From Sphingobacteriales bacterium (GTDB taxonomy: Bacteria; Bacteroidota; Bacteroidia; Sphingobacteriales; Sphingobacteriaceae): a stretch of 64,000 nt of DNA. The notes beneath the pieces are model-generated. The model ran no database searches and was not told the origin of the DNA. It saw only the letters and a program-made list of their open reading frames with translations. Shown here in pieces: positions 42,703 to 56,996 of the stretch (positions are counted from its first letter, which is position 1; each line of letters begins with the position of its first letter). A program made the translations under genes and the position numbers. The stretch lies in contig JAPLFD010000020.1 in assembly GCA_026390835.1 (NCBI GenBank), forward strand, positions 1 through 64,000, read 5' to 3'.

Positions 42703-45700
42703 ATGTTAGGACTACTCAGTAAACTTTTCGGAAGTAAATCCGATCGAGATATTAAGCAAATTCAGCCCCTAGTTGAGCAAATAAAAGCAGTTTACCCACA
42801 ACTAGCTGCATTGAGCAACGACGAACTTCGTGTAAAAACACAGATTTTTAAGCAAACTATTGCCAGCTTTTTGGCCGATATTGATGCTGAACTGGCTGAA
42901 GTTAAAACACAGTCGGAAGCATTGGACTTAAGCATTGCTCAAAAAACAGCTATCTACGAAAGCTTAGACCGTTTACAAAAAGAACGCGATGAGCAATTGG
43001 AAAAGGTATTGCTGCAGATTTTACCCGAGGCATTTGCCGTTGTAAAAGAAACTGCCCGCCGCTTTACAGAGGATAAAAGTATAGAGGTTACCGCCACCGA
43101 ATTCGACCGTAATTTGGCTGCCCGTAAACCAAACGTTCAAATTAAAGGCGATAAAGCCATTCACCAGAACACTTGGCTTGCTGCCGGAACCGAAGTTACT
43201 TGGAACATGGTGCATTACGATGTACAGCTGATTGGCGGTATTGTACTGCATCAAGGAAAAGTATCAGAAATGGCTACCGGTGAGGGTAAAACCTTAGTAG
43301 GTACCTTGCCTGCCTATTTAAATGCTTTGGCTGGTCAAGGGGTACATATTGTAACAGTTAATGATTACTTGGCCCGTCGTGACTCGGAGTGGAATGGCCC
43401 TTTATTTGAATTTCATGGCTTAAGTGTAGATTGTATTGATAAGCACCAGCCCAATTCGGAAGAGCGCCGCCAAGCCTATTTAGCCGATATTACTTTTGGA
43501 ACCAACAATGAGTTCGGGTTCGACTATTTACGTGACAACATGGCACTCAACCCCGAAGGCTTGGTGCAACGCAAATTGCATTTTGCCATGGTAGATGAGG
43601 TGGATTCGGTGTTAATTGATGATGCCCGTACACCATTAATTATTTCGGGACCTGTTCCAAAAGGCGATGAGCACGAGTTTCATGAACTTAAACCACGTAT
43701 AGAACGTTTGGTAACGGCGCAAAAAAATTACATCAACACCGCTTTAAACGAAGCCAAAAAATCGATTACTGATGGGAAATCCGGACCTGAAGACGGGGGC
43801 TTGGCTTTATTCCGTTCATACCGTGGCTTACCTAAAAACAAAGCCCTAATTAAATTTTTAAGTGAGCCGGGTATGAAACAAGTGCTTACCAAAACAGAAA
43901 ACTACTACATGCAAGATCAAGGCAAAGAAATGCCAAAGGCCGATGCAGAGTTGTTTTTTGTAATTGATGAAAAAAATAATCAGGTTGAATTAACCGAAAA
44001 GGGCATTGAATTAATCACCAGTTCTGGCGAAGATGCAACGTTTTTTGTGATGCCAGATGTGGGTACCGAGATTGCCGAATTGGAAAAATCGAATTTGAGC
44101 AACGAAGAAAAAATTGCTCAAAAAGATGCCTTAATGCGTGATTTCTCTATCAAATCTGAACGTATTCATGCAGTAAATCAGCTCTTAAAAGCCTATACCT
44201 TGTTCGAAAATGATGTGGAATACATTATTGATGAAGGCAAAGTAAAAATTGTAGATGAGCAAACCGGCCGTATTATGGAAGGCCGTAGATATTCTGACGG
44301 CTTGCACCAAGCCATTGAAGCCAAAGAGAATGTGAAGGTAGAAGACGCTACCCAAACCTATGCCACAGTTACCTTGCAAAACTATTTCCGTATGTACCAC
44401 AAATTGTGTGGTATGACTGGTACCGCCACTACCGAAGCCGGGGAGTTATGGCAAATTTACAAGTTGGATGTGGTAGAAATTCCCACCAACGTAAACACCA
44501 AGCGTAAAGATTTAGAAGATTTGGTGTACCGCACCACTCGAGAAAAATACAATGCCGTTGCCGATGAAATTGTGAAATTAACCGAAGCCGGACGTCCGGT
44601 ATTGGTAGGTACTACTTCGGTAGAAATTTCTGAATTATTAAGCCGTATGCTCAAATTAAGAGGCATTCGCCACAACGTTTTAAATGCCAAATTACATCAA
44701 AAAGAGGCCGATATTGTAGCCGAAGCAGGTACATCGGGCACCGTAACCATTGCCACCAACATGGCCGGTCGTGGTACCGATATTAAATTGGGAGCGGGTG
44801 TAAAAGAAGCCGAAGGTTTAGCCATTGTAGGTACAGAACGTCACGAATCTCGTCGTGTCGATCGTCAGTTACGTGGTCGTGCCGGTCGTCAGGGCGATCC
44901 AGGTTCGTCGCAATTTTTCGTTTCTCTAGAAGATAATTTAATGCGTTTGTTTGGTTCCGAACGTATTTCTAACATCATGGTGCGTATGGGTATTGAAGAA
45001 GGAGAGGTGATTCAACATTCGATGATTACCAAATCTATAGAACGTGCCCAGCGCAAAGTAGAAGAAAACAACTTTGGTATTCGTAAGCGTTTGTTAGAAT
45101 ACGATGATGTAATGAATGCGCAACGTACTGTGGTTTACGCCAAGCGTAGAAATGCCCTTTTTGGACAACGTTTAGATGTAGATTTAAGCAATACCATTTT
45201 TGATGTAGTCGAAGATATTGTGGTAGAGTATAAAGACTCTGATAATTTTGAGGGATTTGAATTGGAAATGATTCGTATTTTCTCGGTAGATCCGGAACTG
45301 AATGCGAAAGAATTTGCTTCGACCAGTATGGATGCCTTAACCGATAAGGTATTTGCTCGGGTAAGTGCCTTTTATCAACGTAAAAAAGATAGCATTGCCC
45401 AGCAAACGCTACCGGTATTAAAAGATGTATTGAAAGAGCGTGGTGCACAAATTGAAAACATTGTGGTGCCATTTACCGATGGTATTCGTGGCTTACAAGT
45501 AACAACTGACTTGAGAAAAGCCGTAGAAACCGAAGGTCAAGAAGTATTTAAAGCTTTCGAAAAAACGGTGGTATTATACCTTATTGATGAAGCTTGGAAA
45601 GAACATTTACACGAAATGGATGAGTTGAAGCAATCGGTGCAAAATGCCGTTTACGAGCAAAAAGATCCATTAATTGTGTACAAAATGGAAGCCTTCAATC

Positions 45701-46005
45701 TGTTTAAAGATATGTTGGCTAACGTGAATAAAGAATTGGTAGGTCTCTTGTTTAAAGGCATCATTCCTAACCAAGGCCAAGAGCCAGTTCGCGAAGCCCG
45801 CCCTCAAGCTAAACAAGATTTAAGTAAATTAAAAATTTCTAAACCCGAATTGGCGCAACAAGCAAACGGTGCACCAATGGATGATACCCGTGAATTGCAA
45901 CGTAGCCAACCAATTAGAGTAGAACAAAAAATAGGTCGTAACGATCCTTGTCCGTGTGGAAGTGGCAAAAAATACAAAGCTTGCCACGGAGTGGGACTTG
46001 CTTAA
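42703..46005 (+). CDS. secA: Preprotein translocase ATPase SecA
   Basis: The 1100-residue motor drives export through SecYEG. It has Walker [60 protein letters not shown] and [11 protein letters not shown]. The C-terminal zinc SEC-C motif is [14 protein letters not shown]. It is about 200 residues longer than E. coli SecA, with inserts in the preprotein-binding region (about 330-480), as is usual in Bacteroidota. It is followed 11 bp later by an M20 amidohydrolase gene. Confidence 0.97.
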   Translation: MLGLLSKLFGSKSDRDIKQIQPLVEQIKAVYPQLAALSNDELRVKTQIFKQTIASFLADIDAELAEVKTQSEALDLSIAQKTAIYESLDRLQKERDEQLEKVLLQILPEAFAVVKETARRFTEDKSIEVTATEFDRNLAARKPNVQIKGDKAIHQNTWLAAGTEVTWNMVHYDVQLIGGIVLHQGKVSEMATGEGKTLVGTLPAYLNALAGQGVHIVTVNDYLARRDSEWNGPLFEFHGLSVDCIDKHQPNSEERRQAYLADITFGTNNEFGFDYLRDNMALNPEGLVQRKLHFAMVDEVDSVLIDDARTPLIISGPVPKGDEHEFHELKPRIERLVTAQKNYINTALNEAKKSITDGKSGPEDGGLALFRSYRGLPKNKALIKFLSEPGMKQVLTKTENYYMQDQGKEMPKADAELFFVIDEKNNQVELTEKGIELITSSGEDATFFVMPDVGTEIAELEKSNLSNEEKIAQKDALMRDFSIKSERIHAVNQLLKAYTLFENDVEYIIDEGKVKIVDEQTGRIMEGRRYSDGLHQAIEAKENVKVEDATQTYATVTLQNYFRMYHKLCGMTGTATTEAGELWQIYKLDVVEIPTNVNTKRKDLEDLVYRTTREKYNAVADEIVKLTEAGRPVLVGTTSVEISELLSRMLKLRGIRHNVLNAKLHQKEADIVAEAGTSGTVTIATNMAGRGTDIKLGAGVKEAEGLAIVGTERHESRRVDRQLRGRAGRQGDPGSSQFFVSLEDNLMRLFGSERISNIMVRMGIEEGEVIQHSMITKSIERAQRKVEENNFGIRKRLLEYDDVMNAQRTVVYAKRRNALFGQRLDVDLSNTIFDVVEDIVVEYKDSDNFEGFELEMIRIFSVDPELNAKEFASTSMDALTDKVFARVSAFYQRKKDSIAQQTLPVLKDVLKERGAQIENIVVPFTDGIRGLQVTTDLRKAVETEGQEVFKAFEKTVVLYLIDEAWKEHLHEMDELKQSVQNAVYEQKDPLIVYKMEAFNLFKDMLANVNKELVGLLFKGIIPNQGQEPVREARPQAKQDLSKLKISKPELAQQANGAPMDDTRELQRSQPIRVEQKIGRNDPCPCGSGKKYKACHGVGLA

Positions 46006-46016
46006 TTAGCGTAATT

Positions 46017-47201
46017 ATGCTTAAAAACCGAATTCAAGAATTAGCCGCTGGTGTTTTGGAATCAACTATCCAAAACAGGAGACATTTGCATGCCCATCCC
46101 GAATTATCTTTTCAGGAGCATAAAACGGTTGCTTTTGTAGCCGCTAAACTCGATGAATTGGGAATTGCATTTAAGCCCATAGCCAATACCGGTTTGGTAG
46201 CGCTTATTAAAGGTGACAAAGCCTCCGACCACGTGGTGGCTCTGCGTGCCGATATGGATGCTTTACCCATTCAAGAAGCGAATGAGGTGGTCTACAAATC
46301 AACCAATTCAGGCGTAATGCATGCTTGCGGGCACGATGCGCATACTGCTTCTTTGTTAGGAACAGCTACTATTTTACAACAACTTAAAGCCGAATTTGGT
46401 GGCACGATTAAATTGATATTTCAACCGGCAGAAGAACTTTTGCCTGGCGGTGCCAACCAAATGATAAAAGAAGGTGTATTAGAAAATCCGAAACCTCAAG
46501 CGGTACTTGGGCAACACGTTATGCCTTTTATCGAAACCGGTAAAGTGGGTTTTCGTTCGGGCAAATACATGGCCTCTACCGATGAATTGTATGTAACCGT
46601 AAAAGGTAAAGGAGGCCATGCCGCACAACCGCAACAGAACATCGATCCGGTAATGATTACCGCTCAGATTTTGGTTTCATTACAACAAATTGTTAGCCGA
46701 ACGGCCAATCCGAATACTCCATCGGTATTGTCCTTTGGTAAGGTACAAGCCAATGGCGCCACCAACGTGATACCCAACGAGGTTAAATTAGAAGGCACGT
46801 TTAGAACCATGGACGAAGCTTGGCGTGCCGAGGCGCATATCCGCATGAAAAAAATGGCCGAAGGTATTGCCGAAAGCATGGGTGGAAGTTGTGAATTCGA
46901 CATTAGAATAGGCTATCCGTTTTTAGTAAACGAAGAAAAACTAACCGCACAAGCCAAACAATATGCCCAAGAATATTTAGGAAAAGAAAATGTGCTCGAT
47001 TTAGATATTTGGATGGCTGCCGAAGATTTTGCATACTATTCTCAAGTAGCTGATGCTTGTTTTTACCGCTTAGGCACCCGTAACGAAGCCAAAGGAATTA
47101 CCTCATCGGTGCATACACCAACCTTTGATATTGATGAAAACGCCTTTGCCATTAGCACTGGTTTAATGGCTTATATCGCTCTAAAGCGATTGGGTAATTA
47201 A
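46017..47201 (+). CDS. M20-family amidohydrolase (N-acyl amino acid hydrolase type)
   Basis: The 394-residue zinc/manganese hydrolase shows RRHLHAHPELSFQEH, ADMDALPI, HACGHDAHTASLLGTA, FQPAEELLPGGA and GKGGHAAQP, the pattern of hippurate and N-acyl amino acid amidohydrolases. It removes acyl groups from amino acids; exact substrate unknown. I start at 46017 (MLKNRIQELA), just after the secA stop, since the longer frame lies inside secA. Confidence 0.9.
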   Translation: MLKNRIQELAAGVLESTIQNRRHLHAHPELSFQEHKTVAFVAAKLDELGIAFKPIANTGLVALIKGDKASDHVVALRADMDALPIQEANEVVYKSTNSGVMHACGHDAHTASLLGTATILQQLKAEFGGTIKLIFQPAEELLPGGANQMIKEGVLENPKPQAVLGQHVMPFIETGKVGFRSGKYMASTDELYVTVKGKGGHAAQPQQNIDPVMITAQILVSLQQIVSRTANPNTPSVLSFGKVQANGATNVIPNEVKLEGTFRTMDEAWRAEAHIRMKKMAEGIAESMGGSCEFDIRIGYPFLVNEEKLTAQAKQYAQEYLGKENVLDLDIWMAAEDFAYYSQVADACFYRLGTRNEAKGITSSVHTPTFDIDENAFAISTGLMAYIALKRLGN

Positions 47202-47290
47202 AAAATACGTCTTTTTAACATTTTTAACCCTTGTTTTTTCGTTTTGTGCGTAAAATTTGGTAAATTGATTTTAATTTAAAACCAGATCTT

Positions 47291-47722
47291 ATGGACAGAA
47301 AAGATTTTTTATCGCAGGTTGGCGTTGGTGCCGCTGCATTTCTAGCCCCAATTTGCTTGGGCGGTATTGCCGGATGTGGCAAATCATCTTCAGGCTCAAC
47401 CTCTAGTGTACCAAGTCCACCTAGCAATGTAGATTTTACCCTTGATGTGAGTTCGGGAGCTTTAGCAAGCAATGGAGGGTTTTTGGTCAGTCAAGGAATT
47501 TTAGTTGCTCGTACCAGCGCAGGCGCATTTTTAGCGGTATCGGCTGCGTGTACCCACGAAGGTACCACAGTAAACTACAATGCGGCAAACAATAATTTTG
47601 TATGCCCCAATCATGGTGCAAAATTTAGCAATACGGGTATGGTTACACTTGGTCCTGCCACTACCAATTTAAAAAGCTATAATACCTCATTAACAAATTC
47701 AACTTTAAGAATTTATTCTTAA
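47291..47722 (+). CDS. Rieske [2Fe-2S] lipoprotein
   Basis: The 143-residue protein begins MDRKDFLSQVGVGAAAFLAP, a Tat-like head without twin Arg, and has a Cys at GIAGCGKSS that fits a lipobox. A small Rieske domain follows: CTHEGTTV (CxH) and CPNHGAKF (CxxH) bind the cluster, then a Gly-rich end. It is probably a periplasmic electron carrier or oxidoreductase partner. It directly precedes a VTC-domain gene with 3 bp between. Confidence 0.85.
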   Translation: MDRKDFLSQVGVGAAAFLAPICLGGIAGCGKSSSGSTSSVPSPPSNVDFTLDVSSGALASNGGFLVSQGILVARTSAGAFLAVSAACTHEGTTVNYNAANNNFVCPNHGAKFSNTGMVTLGPATTNLKSYNTSLTNSTLRIYS

Positions 47723-47725
47723 TTG

Positions 47726-48460
47726 ATGCAAGTTCCTGAGCTGGGTTTTTTTGATCAGTTTTCTTTAGAAGAACTGCAGGAGCGTGCGCCTATGAACCGT
47801 CGGGTTGACCGTAAATATGTACTCCCAAAAGAGGCATTACCGGCAGTATTGGCTGCTTGTGCTGCTACATACCAGCTCTTAACTATAAATAGCAAGCACA
47901 TATTCGATTACGATACCTGGTATTACGATACTCCTGAGTACACCTTATATCACCATCACCATCAGGGTAAAGGGAACCGCTTTAAAGTACGTAAACGTTT
48001 ATATGTGCACAGTGGCGAAACTTTTGTAGAGGTGAAGAAAAAAAATAATAAAGGAATTACCGAAAAGTACCGAATACCTGCAGCTGATTTAACCTCCGCA
48101 TCGGACTTTATATTCGATACTACAGCCCTTAAAAGTGATGAATTAGTTCAAAGTTTGGCCATTCAGTATCAACGGATTACGCTTTTACATAAAACCAAAC
48201 CCGAAAAAGTTACCTTCGATTTTAATTTGAAGTTTAGTAAAGAACAGGCCACAGCCGATTTTTCTAACCTAGTGATTGTAGAAGTTAAAACAGAAAGAGG
48301 CCGCGATATGGACTTTGCAAAATTGATGAAACAGCTGAGTATACGCAGTGGGTCTATCAGTAAATATTGCTTAGGATTAATCGCACTCCACCAACCTATA
48401 AAATTTAATACATTTAAGCCAATCTATCGTAGATTTGCTGCATTAAACCAAGCATCTTAA
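47726..48460 (+). CDS. VTC-domain protein (polyphosphate polymerase-like)
   Basis: The 244-residue protein is a VTC/triphosphate-tunnel domain: APMNRRVDRKYVLP, YDTWYYDTPEYTLYHHHHQGK, RFKVRKRLYV, FVEVKKKNNKG, VEVKTERGR and RSGSISKYCLG. These Arg/Lys/Glu strands line the tunnel in which yeast Vtc4 builds polyphosphate from ATP. It has no membrane part; the neighbouring DUF4956 membrane protein (starting at the next base) is its likely partner. Start set at ATG 47726. Confidence 0.87.
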   Translation: MQVPELGFFDQFSLEELQERAPMNRRVDRKYVLPKEALPAVLAACAATYQLLTINSKHIFDYDTWYYDTPEYTLYHHHHQGKGNRFKVRKRLYVHSGETFVEVKKKNNKGITEKYRIPAADLTSASDFIFDTTALKSDELVQSLAIQYQRITLLHKTKPEKVTFDFNLKFSKEQATADFSNLVIVEVKTERGRDMDFAKLMKQLSIRSGSISKYCLGLIALHQPIKFNTFKPIYRRFAALNQAS

Positions 48461-49033
48461 ATGACATACCTAAATTTACTTACTAGCGAAATTGGAGTAA
48501 GATTTGTAGTTAATTTGTTGGCTACCATTATACTTATTAGAGGGATTTATTACACCAACTACAAACGCACCGATTTGTTTTTAACCTTCTTTTCGTTCAA
48601 TACAGTTATATTTTTCACTTCGTATATGCTTAATCGGGTAGAAATGAGTATTGGCTCGGCCTTTGGTTTGTTTGCCGTATTTTCTATGCTGCGTTACCGT
48701 ACTACAGGTATTTCTACTAAAGATATGACCTATCTGTTTTTATGTATTACCCTGGGTATGCTAAATGCAGTTGCACCGGCCGATTTTATTTCTTTAAGTA
48801 TTTTAAGTTTAACCATGCTTCTACTCATATTCTTATTAGAGAGTAAATGGGTGGTTAAGAAAGAACAAATAAATACCATTGTGTACGATAATGTACAGCT
48901 TATACAAGCTGGTAGAGAGGCCGAACTTTTGGCCGATTTGCAAAATAGAACGGGCTTAAATATTCATCGGTATGAAGTCACTGAAATTGATTTTTTAAAA
49001 GATACCTGTGTGCTCACCGTTTATTTCAACTAA
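48461..49033 (+). CDS. DUF4956 membrane protein
   Basis: The 190-residue protein has four or five N-terminal membrane helices (about 12-30, 40-57, 66-80, 87-105, 112-128) with the conserved SMLRYRTTGISTKDMTYLF loop. A C-terminal cytoplasmic ferredoxin-like domain follows. DUF4956 proteins co-occur with VTC-domain proteins. It abuts the VTC gene with no gap and overlaps the region before the DUF2490 gene closely. Confidence 0.87.
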   Translation: MTYLNLLTSEIGVRFVVNLLATIILIRGIYYTNYKRTDLFLTFFSFNTVIFFTSYMLNRVEMSIGSAFGLFAVFSMLRYRTTGISTKDMTYLFLCITLGMLNAVAPADFISLSILSLTMLLLIFLLESKWVVKKEQINTIVYDNVQLIQAGREAELLADLQNRTGLNIHRYEVTEIDFLKDTCVLTVYFN

Positions 49034-49037
49034 GTAC

Positions 49038-49733
49038 ATGAAAAAATTGTTCTGCATACTTGTTTTTTTTGGTGCGTATCAATCTGTTTTGGCGCAAACT
49101 AGCAAAGCAGATCCTACCGATGTGCAAGGCTGGTTTGGTGGTACTTTAGACATCAATTTACCACATAAATGGACCGCGGAATTAGATTATCAATCCCGCT
49201 ATTTTAACAATATTCGCACCTTTAACGGGTCGTATATTTCTGTTGGTGCCAGTAAAGAAGTAAGCGATTTTTTAAACCTTCAGGCAGAATATCGTTTGGC
49301 CCTAGTTTCCGGAATAACCTCTCACCGCTTTAGTATAGGTGCAGAAGCTAGCCATGAATTGGGCCCGGTAGATATTTCTTTAAGAGCGCTCATTCAAAAC
49401 AGGATTCAAGATTTTGATGATGCAACGGTACAAAATGATAAAAGCGGCTATTGGAGAGTACGTTTAGGGGCCAAATTTGGGTTAATTAAGAAGTTAGATA
49501 TGTACGTGCAAACCGAACCCATTATGAAATTTGGCGGTGTATATTTTATAGACAATTGGCGTAATACACTAGGCTTTAAGTATAAGTTGAGTAAAAAACT
49601 CAAACTAGATGCCTACTATATTTATCGCCCCGATTTTGCGAAAGCAACCTACAACCGCTTGTTCCATATCAATGGGGTTTCGCTCATTTATTCCCTAAAA
49701 CCCAATGGGCCTAAAAATCCCAAAATAGGCTAA
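49038..49733 (+). CDS. DUF2490 outer-membrane beta-barrel-like protein
   Basis: The 231-residue protein has a signal peptide (KKLFCILVFFGAYQSVLAQ). It is then built of alternating amphipathic strands with aromatic ends (WFGGTLDINLPHKWTAELDY, LNLQAEYRLAL, YVQTEPIMKFGG), as in DUF2490 proteins. It probably sits in the outer membrane. The start lies 4 bp after the DUF4956 stop, so it is in the same operon. Confidence 0.83.
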   Translation: MKKLFCILVFFGAYQSVLAQTSKADPTDVQGWFGGTLDINLPHKWTAELDYQSRYFNNIRTFNGSYISVGASKEVSDFLNLQAEYRLALVSGITSHRFSIGAEASHELGPVDISLRALIQNRIQDFDDATVQNDKSGYWRVRLGAKFGLIKKLDMYVQTEPIMKFGGVYFIDNWRNTLGFKYKLSKKLKLDAYYIYRPDFAKATYNRLFHINGVSLIYSLKPNGPKNPKIG

Positions 49734-49803
49734 AAACAAGCTTTAAGTCTACGCTTCTTTACAAAATTTTATCTTCCACGCTATTTTGCGTAATTTTCCA
49801 TTC

Positions 49804-51720
49804 ATGATTCCACAAGAAACCGTCGATAAGATTATAGAAACCGCCCGTGTTGAAGAGGTGGTTGGCGATTTCGTACACCTTAAGAAACGGGGCACCAGCC
49901 TTATTGGCTTATGTCCGTTCCACAATGAAAAAACACCATCTTTTAACGTTTCTGTAACCAAAGGAATTTACAAATGTTTTGGTTGTGGTAAAGGTGGCGA
50001 TTCGGTTCGTTTTGTGATGGATCATGAAAAGTACAGCTACCCCGAGGCTTTAAAATATTTGGCCCAGAAGTACCAAATTGAAATTGCCGAGGTAGAAAAT
50101 ACTCCCGAAGAACAAGCAAACAATAACCGGAGAGAAAGTTTATACATTGTGTCGGCCTGGGCAGCCAAGTTTTTCCAAGACCAATTATGGGAAAGCGAAA
50201 ATGGCAAAGCCATTGGCCTAAGTTATTTTAAAGAGCGTGGCTTTCGAGATGATATTGTAAAGAAATTTGAATTGGGCTATTCGCCCGAAGATTGGGATGC
50301 GCTTATTCAGAAAGCACTACAACAAGGTTTTAAAGAAGAATTTTTAGAAGAAACTGGCTTAAGCGTTCGCAACGATAAAGGCAAAACCTACGACCGTTTT
50401 CGCGGTAGGGTGATGTTTCCTATACATAATTTTACCGGTCGTGTAATTGGTTTTGGAGGGCGTACCCTCAAAAACGATAAAAGCGTACCTAAATATGTGA
50501 ATTCTCCGGAGAGCGATATTTACCACAAATCGAGTGTGTTGTATGGCTTATTTCAAGCAAAAAAAGCCATTCGCGATGAAGACAATTGTTTTTTGGTAGA
50601 AGGGTATGCCGATGTACTTTCGGTACAACAAGCCGGTATCGAAAACGTGGTGGCTTCTTCGGGCACTTCTCTAACCACCGAACAAATACGCCTTATTGCC
50701 CGTTTTACCAAAAACATCACCATTTTATACGATGGCGATGCGGCTGGTATTAAAGCCTCATTACGTGGATTAGATATGATTTTGGAAGAGGGCCTGAATG
50801 TAAAAGTGGTTTCTTTTCCTGAAGGGCACGACCCCGATTCTTACGCCCAAGAAGTGGGCAGTTCAGCCTTTAAAACCTATATCGAAGAGAAAAAACAAGA
50901 TTTTATTTTGTATAAAACAGCCATCTTATTAAAAGATGCCGGTAATGATCCTTTAAAACGGGCCGCACTTATTCGCGAAGTGGTAGAGAGCATTGCCAAA
51001 ATTCCCGATAGTATTATTGCCTCGGTTTTTTTACGAGAATGTAGCTCTCTAATGCAAATGGAAGAGCGGGTATTGCTAACCGAGCTTAATAAAATTAAGC
51101 AAGCGAAGCAAAAACGGGTGCCTTTACCACAGCCTAGCGCTCCGCAACCAGAAGAGCCCCTTGTTGAAAGTAGTATTTCTAGAGCTTCGAGTGCTGATGA
51201 AAATCAAGAAAAAGAAATTGTACGCCTGCTACTGGCTTATGGGAAAGAGCAAGTAGATTGGGATAGCCATACCAATACCTTTATTGGTCCTTATGTATTG
51301 GCCAATTTGGGCGATGTAGCCTTTGAACATCCGGTTTGTGCTTTATTTATTGAAGAGTACAAAAAACAATTGGCAATGGGTACTATTCCAAGCGATCAAG
51401 AATTTATTAAACACCGCGACCCGGCTTTAGCCGATTTGGCCATATCTGTAATTTCAACCCCTTATTCGTTAAGTGAAAATTGGTATGCTAAGCGAAGAAT
51501 ATACGTACGTACCGAAGCCGAAAATCTTAAAGGAACTATTTTAGGTGGCATTTTTCACCTCAAAAAGAAAAAAATAGACCAACTTATTTTAGCCGTACGT
51601 GCCGAAATACAAGAAGAAAACGATCCGGATAATCAGGCTATTTTGATGAAAAAATACATGCAAGTGAAAGATATGGAGAAGTTAATTTCACAGCAATTGG
51701 GTTCGGTAATTATAAAATAA
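49804..51720 (+). CDS. dnaG: DNA primase DnaG
   Basis: The 638-residue primase has the N-terminal zinc finger CPFHNEKTPSF...CFGCGKGGD, the RNA polymerase core with GFGGRTLK and the Toprim motifs VEGYADVLSVQ and YDGDAAGIKASLRG. A C-terminal DnaB-interaction domain follows. It makes primers for replication. I start at 49804 (MIPQETVDKI), the family's usual start, rather than 49786. Confidence 0.96.
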   Translation: MIPQETVDKIIETARVEEVVGDFVHLKKRGTSLIGLCPFHNEKTPSFNVSVTKGIYKCFGCGKGGDSVRFVMDHEKYSYPEALKYLAQKYQIEIAEVENTPEEQANNNRRESLYIVSAWAAKFFQDQLWESENGKAIGLSYFKERGFRDDIVKKFELGYSPEDWDALIQKALQQGFKEEFLEETGLSVRNDKGKTYDRFRGRVMFPIHNFTGRVIGFGGRTLKNDKSVPKYVNSPESDIYHKSSVLYGLFQAKKAIRDEDNCFLVEGYADVLSVQQAGIENVVASSGTSLTTEQIRLIARFTKNITILYDGDAAGIKASLRGLDMILEEGLNVKVVSFPEGHDPDSYAQEVGSSAFKTYIEEKKQDFILYKTAILLKDAGNDPLKRAALIREVVESIAKIPDSIIASVFLRECSSLMQMEERVLLTELNKIKQAKQKRVPLPQPSAPQPEEPLVESSISRASSADENQEKEIVRLLLAYGKEQVDWDSHTNTFIGPYVLANLGDVAFEHPVCALFIEEYKKQLAMGTIPSDQEFIKHRDPALADLAISVISTPYSLSENWYAKRRIYVRTEAENLKGTILGGIFHLKKKKIDQLILAVRAEIQEENDPDNQAILMKKYMQVKDMEKLISQQLGSVIIK

Positions 51721-52082
51721 TGACAGTTGGCGGTGTATTGGGTAGGCAAGGAGAAGAATGGGCTCGGACCTATTTTTTGAAACAGCATTACGAAATTTTA
51801 GAACAAAATTGGACATTTGACAGGGCGGAGGTTGATTTGATACTCTACCAAGATGAAACCCTAATTTTTGTGGAGGTAAAAACCCGCAGTGGCCAAGGCT
51901 TTGGCAAACCCGAAGAATTTGTAGATGCAGCTAAACAAAAGCATGTGCAACGTGCCGCTGAAGAATACATTCGCTTAATGAACCACCAAGGCGAAGTACG
52001 TTTTGATATTTTTGCCATTTTGGTAAACCAAGACCAAGAACCCAGCGTTAACCATATAATTGATGCCTTTTGGCCCGAATAA
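51720..52082 (+). CDS. yraN: YraN/UPF0102 family nuclease-fold protein
   Basis: The 120-residue protein matches UPF0102: GRQGEEWARTYFLKQHYEIL, the endonuclease-like core FDRAEVDLI...LIFVEVKTRSG, and the final RFDIFAI. The D...E-x-K pattern is that of restriction-like nucleases; function is unproven. Start ATG shares one base with the dnaG stop (TAATG). Confidence 0.92.
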   Translation: MTVGGVLGRQGEEWARTYFLKQHYEILEQNWTFDRAEVDLILYQDETLIFVEVKTRSGQGFGKPEEFVDAAKQKHVQRAAEEYIRLMNHQGEVRFDIFAILVNQDQEPSVNHIIDAFWPE

Positions 52083-52088
52083 TTCGCT

Positions 52089-55936
<3,848 letters not shown>

Positions 55937-55941
55937 TTTCA

Positions 55942-56080
55942 TTACTTTGTCCCTGATGAAAAAGTAAACAAAAACCGAACAAAGTGAGCTCATGCGCTTT
56001 TAGCGCATAAATCAAGACCAAACGAAGCTTCTGCCCACTTGGCCCTTGCTTGGCCCGCCGTTTGGTCGGGCCATCGCTTT
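55942..56080 (-). repeat. Structured repeat, copy 6, minus strand
   Basis: Read on the minus strand this follows the stop of the SirB1-like gene: the GGCCCG...CGGGCC-type core, GGGCAGAAGCTTCGTTTGGTC, a perfect ATGCGC-N5-GCGCAT hairpin (55992-56008 on plus). It ends in a hairpin (55942-55967) with arms of 10 bp (one mismatch) and loop ATCAGG, close to the RTCAAG loop of other copies. It separates the converging prfB and SirB1-like genes. Confidence 0.7.
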
Positions 56081-56944
56081 TTATTGATTTGTCAATACTG
56101 ACAATAATTCCTCCACTTCAGCAACTTTTTCAGTTTGCCCTAATTTCTCGTACGCACTTATCAGGTTACGTAGTACCCGAATAGCCATATCGGTATTGCT
56201 GCAGGGTTCGTAGAATTGTGCGTTAGGTGATAGTTTTAGTTGTTGCAAAAAGGCATTTACATCTCGTTTGTAAAACACAAAACCTTTGTTAAAGGGGTTA
56301 ATGTAAAACAAAACGCCTCCGTCTACATCGTATTCTTGTATTTTATCTACATAGCCCAAAATAAAATGCTGGGGCAGGTTAATACCATATACCGGAATAT
56401 CTAGTTTTTGTGCAATGGTGGCGTATATAATTGAAAGTGATATCTGATTGCCCTTTTTACTCTCCAACACGTGGCTTAAATACGAATTTTGAGGATCGTG
56501 GTGGTTTTTGGTATTGCCGCTAAAGCCAAAAACGGTGTAAAAAACGTGGTTGAGTAGTTTTACTTTTTCTAGCGCACTCATGTCGTAAATGAGTTGCATC
56601 CACACCTCCCGTTTAATATCTTCTAATTGAATGATGATTTTTTGCTCATCTAAATCGGGGTATTGGTAGCGGTTAATGATGAGAATGCCTTGCAATAGAT
56701 CGAAACTACCGCTAAGTGTCCACAACTGCAAATCGGTTTTTACCTGCTCAAATTGGAGTTGATGAACCAAGTTTTCGATACGTTCTTGTAATTGCGTATC
56801 CAACGATTGCTCCCAAGCCTGTTCTAAATACACAATAACTTCTGGTCCGTATTCCTTAATCTTTTCGGTAACGTGACTAGAAATTTCAACATCCGGGTCG
56901 TCGAGCAGTTTAATAAGTGATTCTAGTTCTTTAGCATCCATCAT
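56081..56944 (-). CDS. SirB1/transglutaminase-like family protein
   Basis: The 287-residue protein has an N-terminal HEAT-like helical region (1-90) and then the SirB1-type transglutaminase-fold domain: LNHVFYTVFGFSGN, YLSHVLESKKGNQISLSIIY, IPVYGINLPQHFILGY and YINPFNKG. It ends with a TPR-like tail. The catalytic Cys of true transglutaminases is not seen (the position in LESKKGNQIS is Asn/Gln). No signal peptide. Start at 56944 or 56941 (two adjacent ATGs). Function unknown. Confidence 0.8.
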   Translation of the reverse strand: MMDAKELESLIKLLDDPDVEISSHVTEKIKEYGPEVIVYLEQAWEQSLDTQLQERIENLVHQLQFEQVKTDLQLWTLSGSFDLLQGILIINRYQYPDLDEQKIIIQLEDIKREVWMQLIYDMSALEKVKLLNHVFYTVFGFSGNTKNHHDPQNSYLSHVLESKKGNQISLSIIYATIAQKLDIPVYGINLPQHFILGYVDKIQEYDVDGGVLFYINPFNKGFVFYKRDVNAFLQQLKLSPNAQFYEPCSNTDMAIRVLRNLISAYEKLGQTEKVAEVEELLSVLTNQ

Positions 56945-56985
56945 TATGAAAATACACATTTTTTTAGCGAAGCCAAAGCATTGCG

Positions 56986-56993
56986 TATTTTTG
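56986..56993 (+). promoter_or_regulatory. -7 promoter box before the shortened methyltransferase gene
   Basis: TATTTTTG, an exact TAnnTTTG box, ends 3 bp before GTG 56997 and lies inside the longer frame beginning at 56946, which argues for the GTG start. Confidence 0.45.
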
Positions 56994-56996
56994 CAT

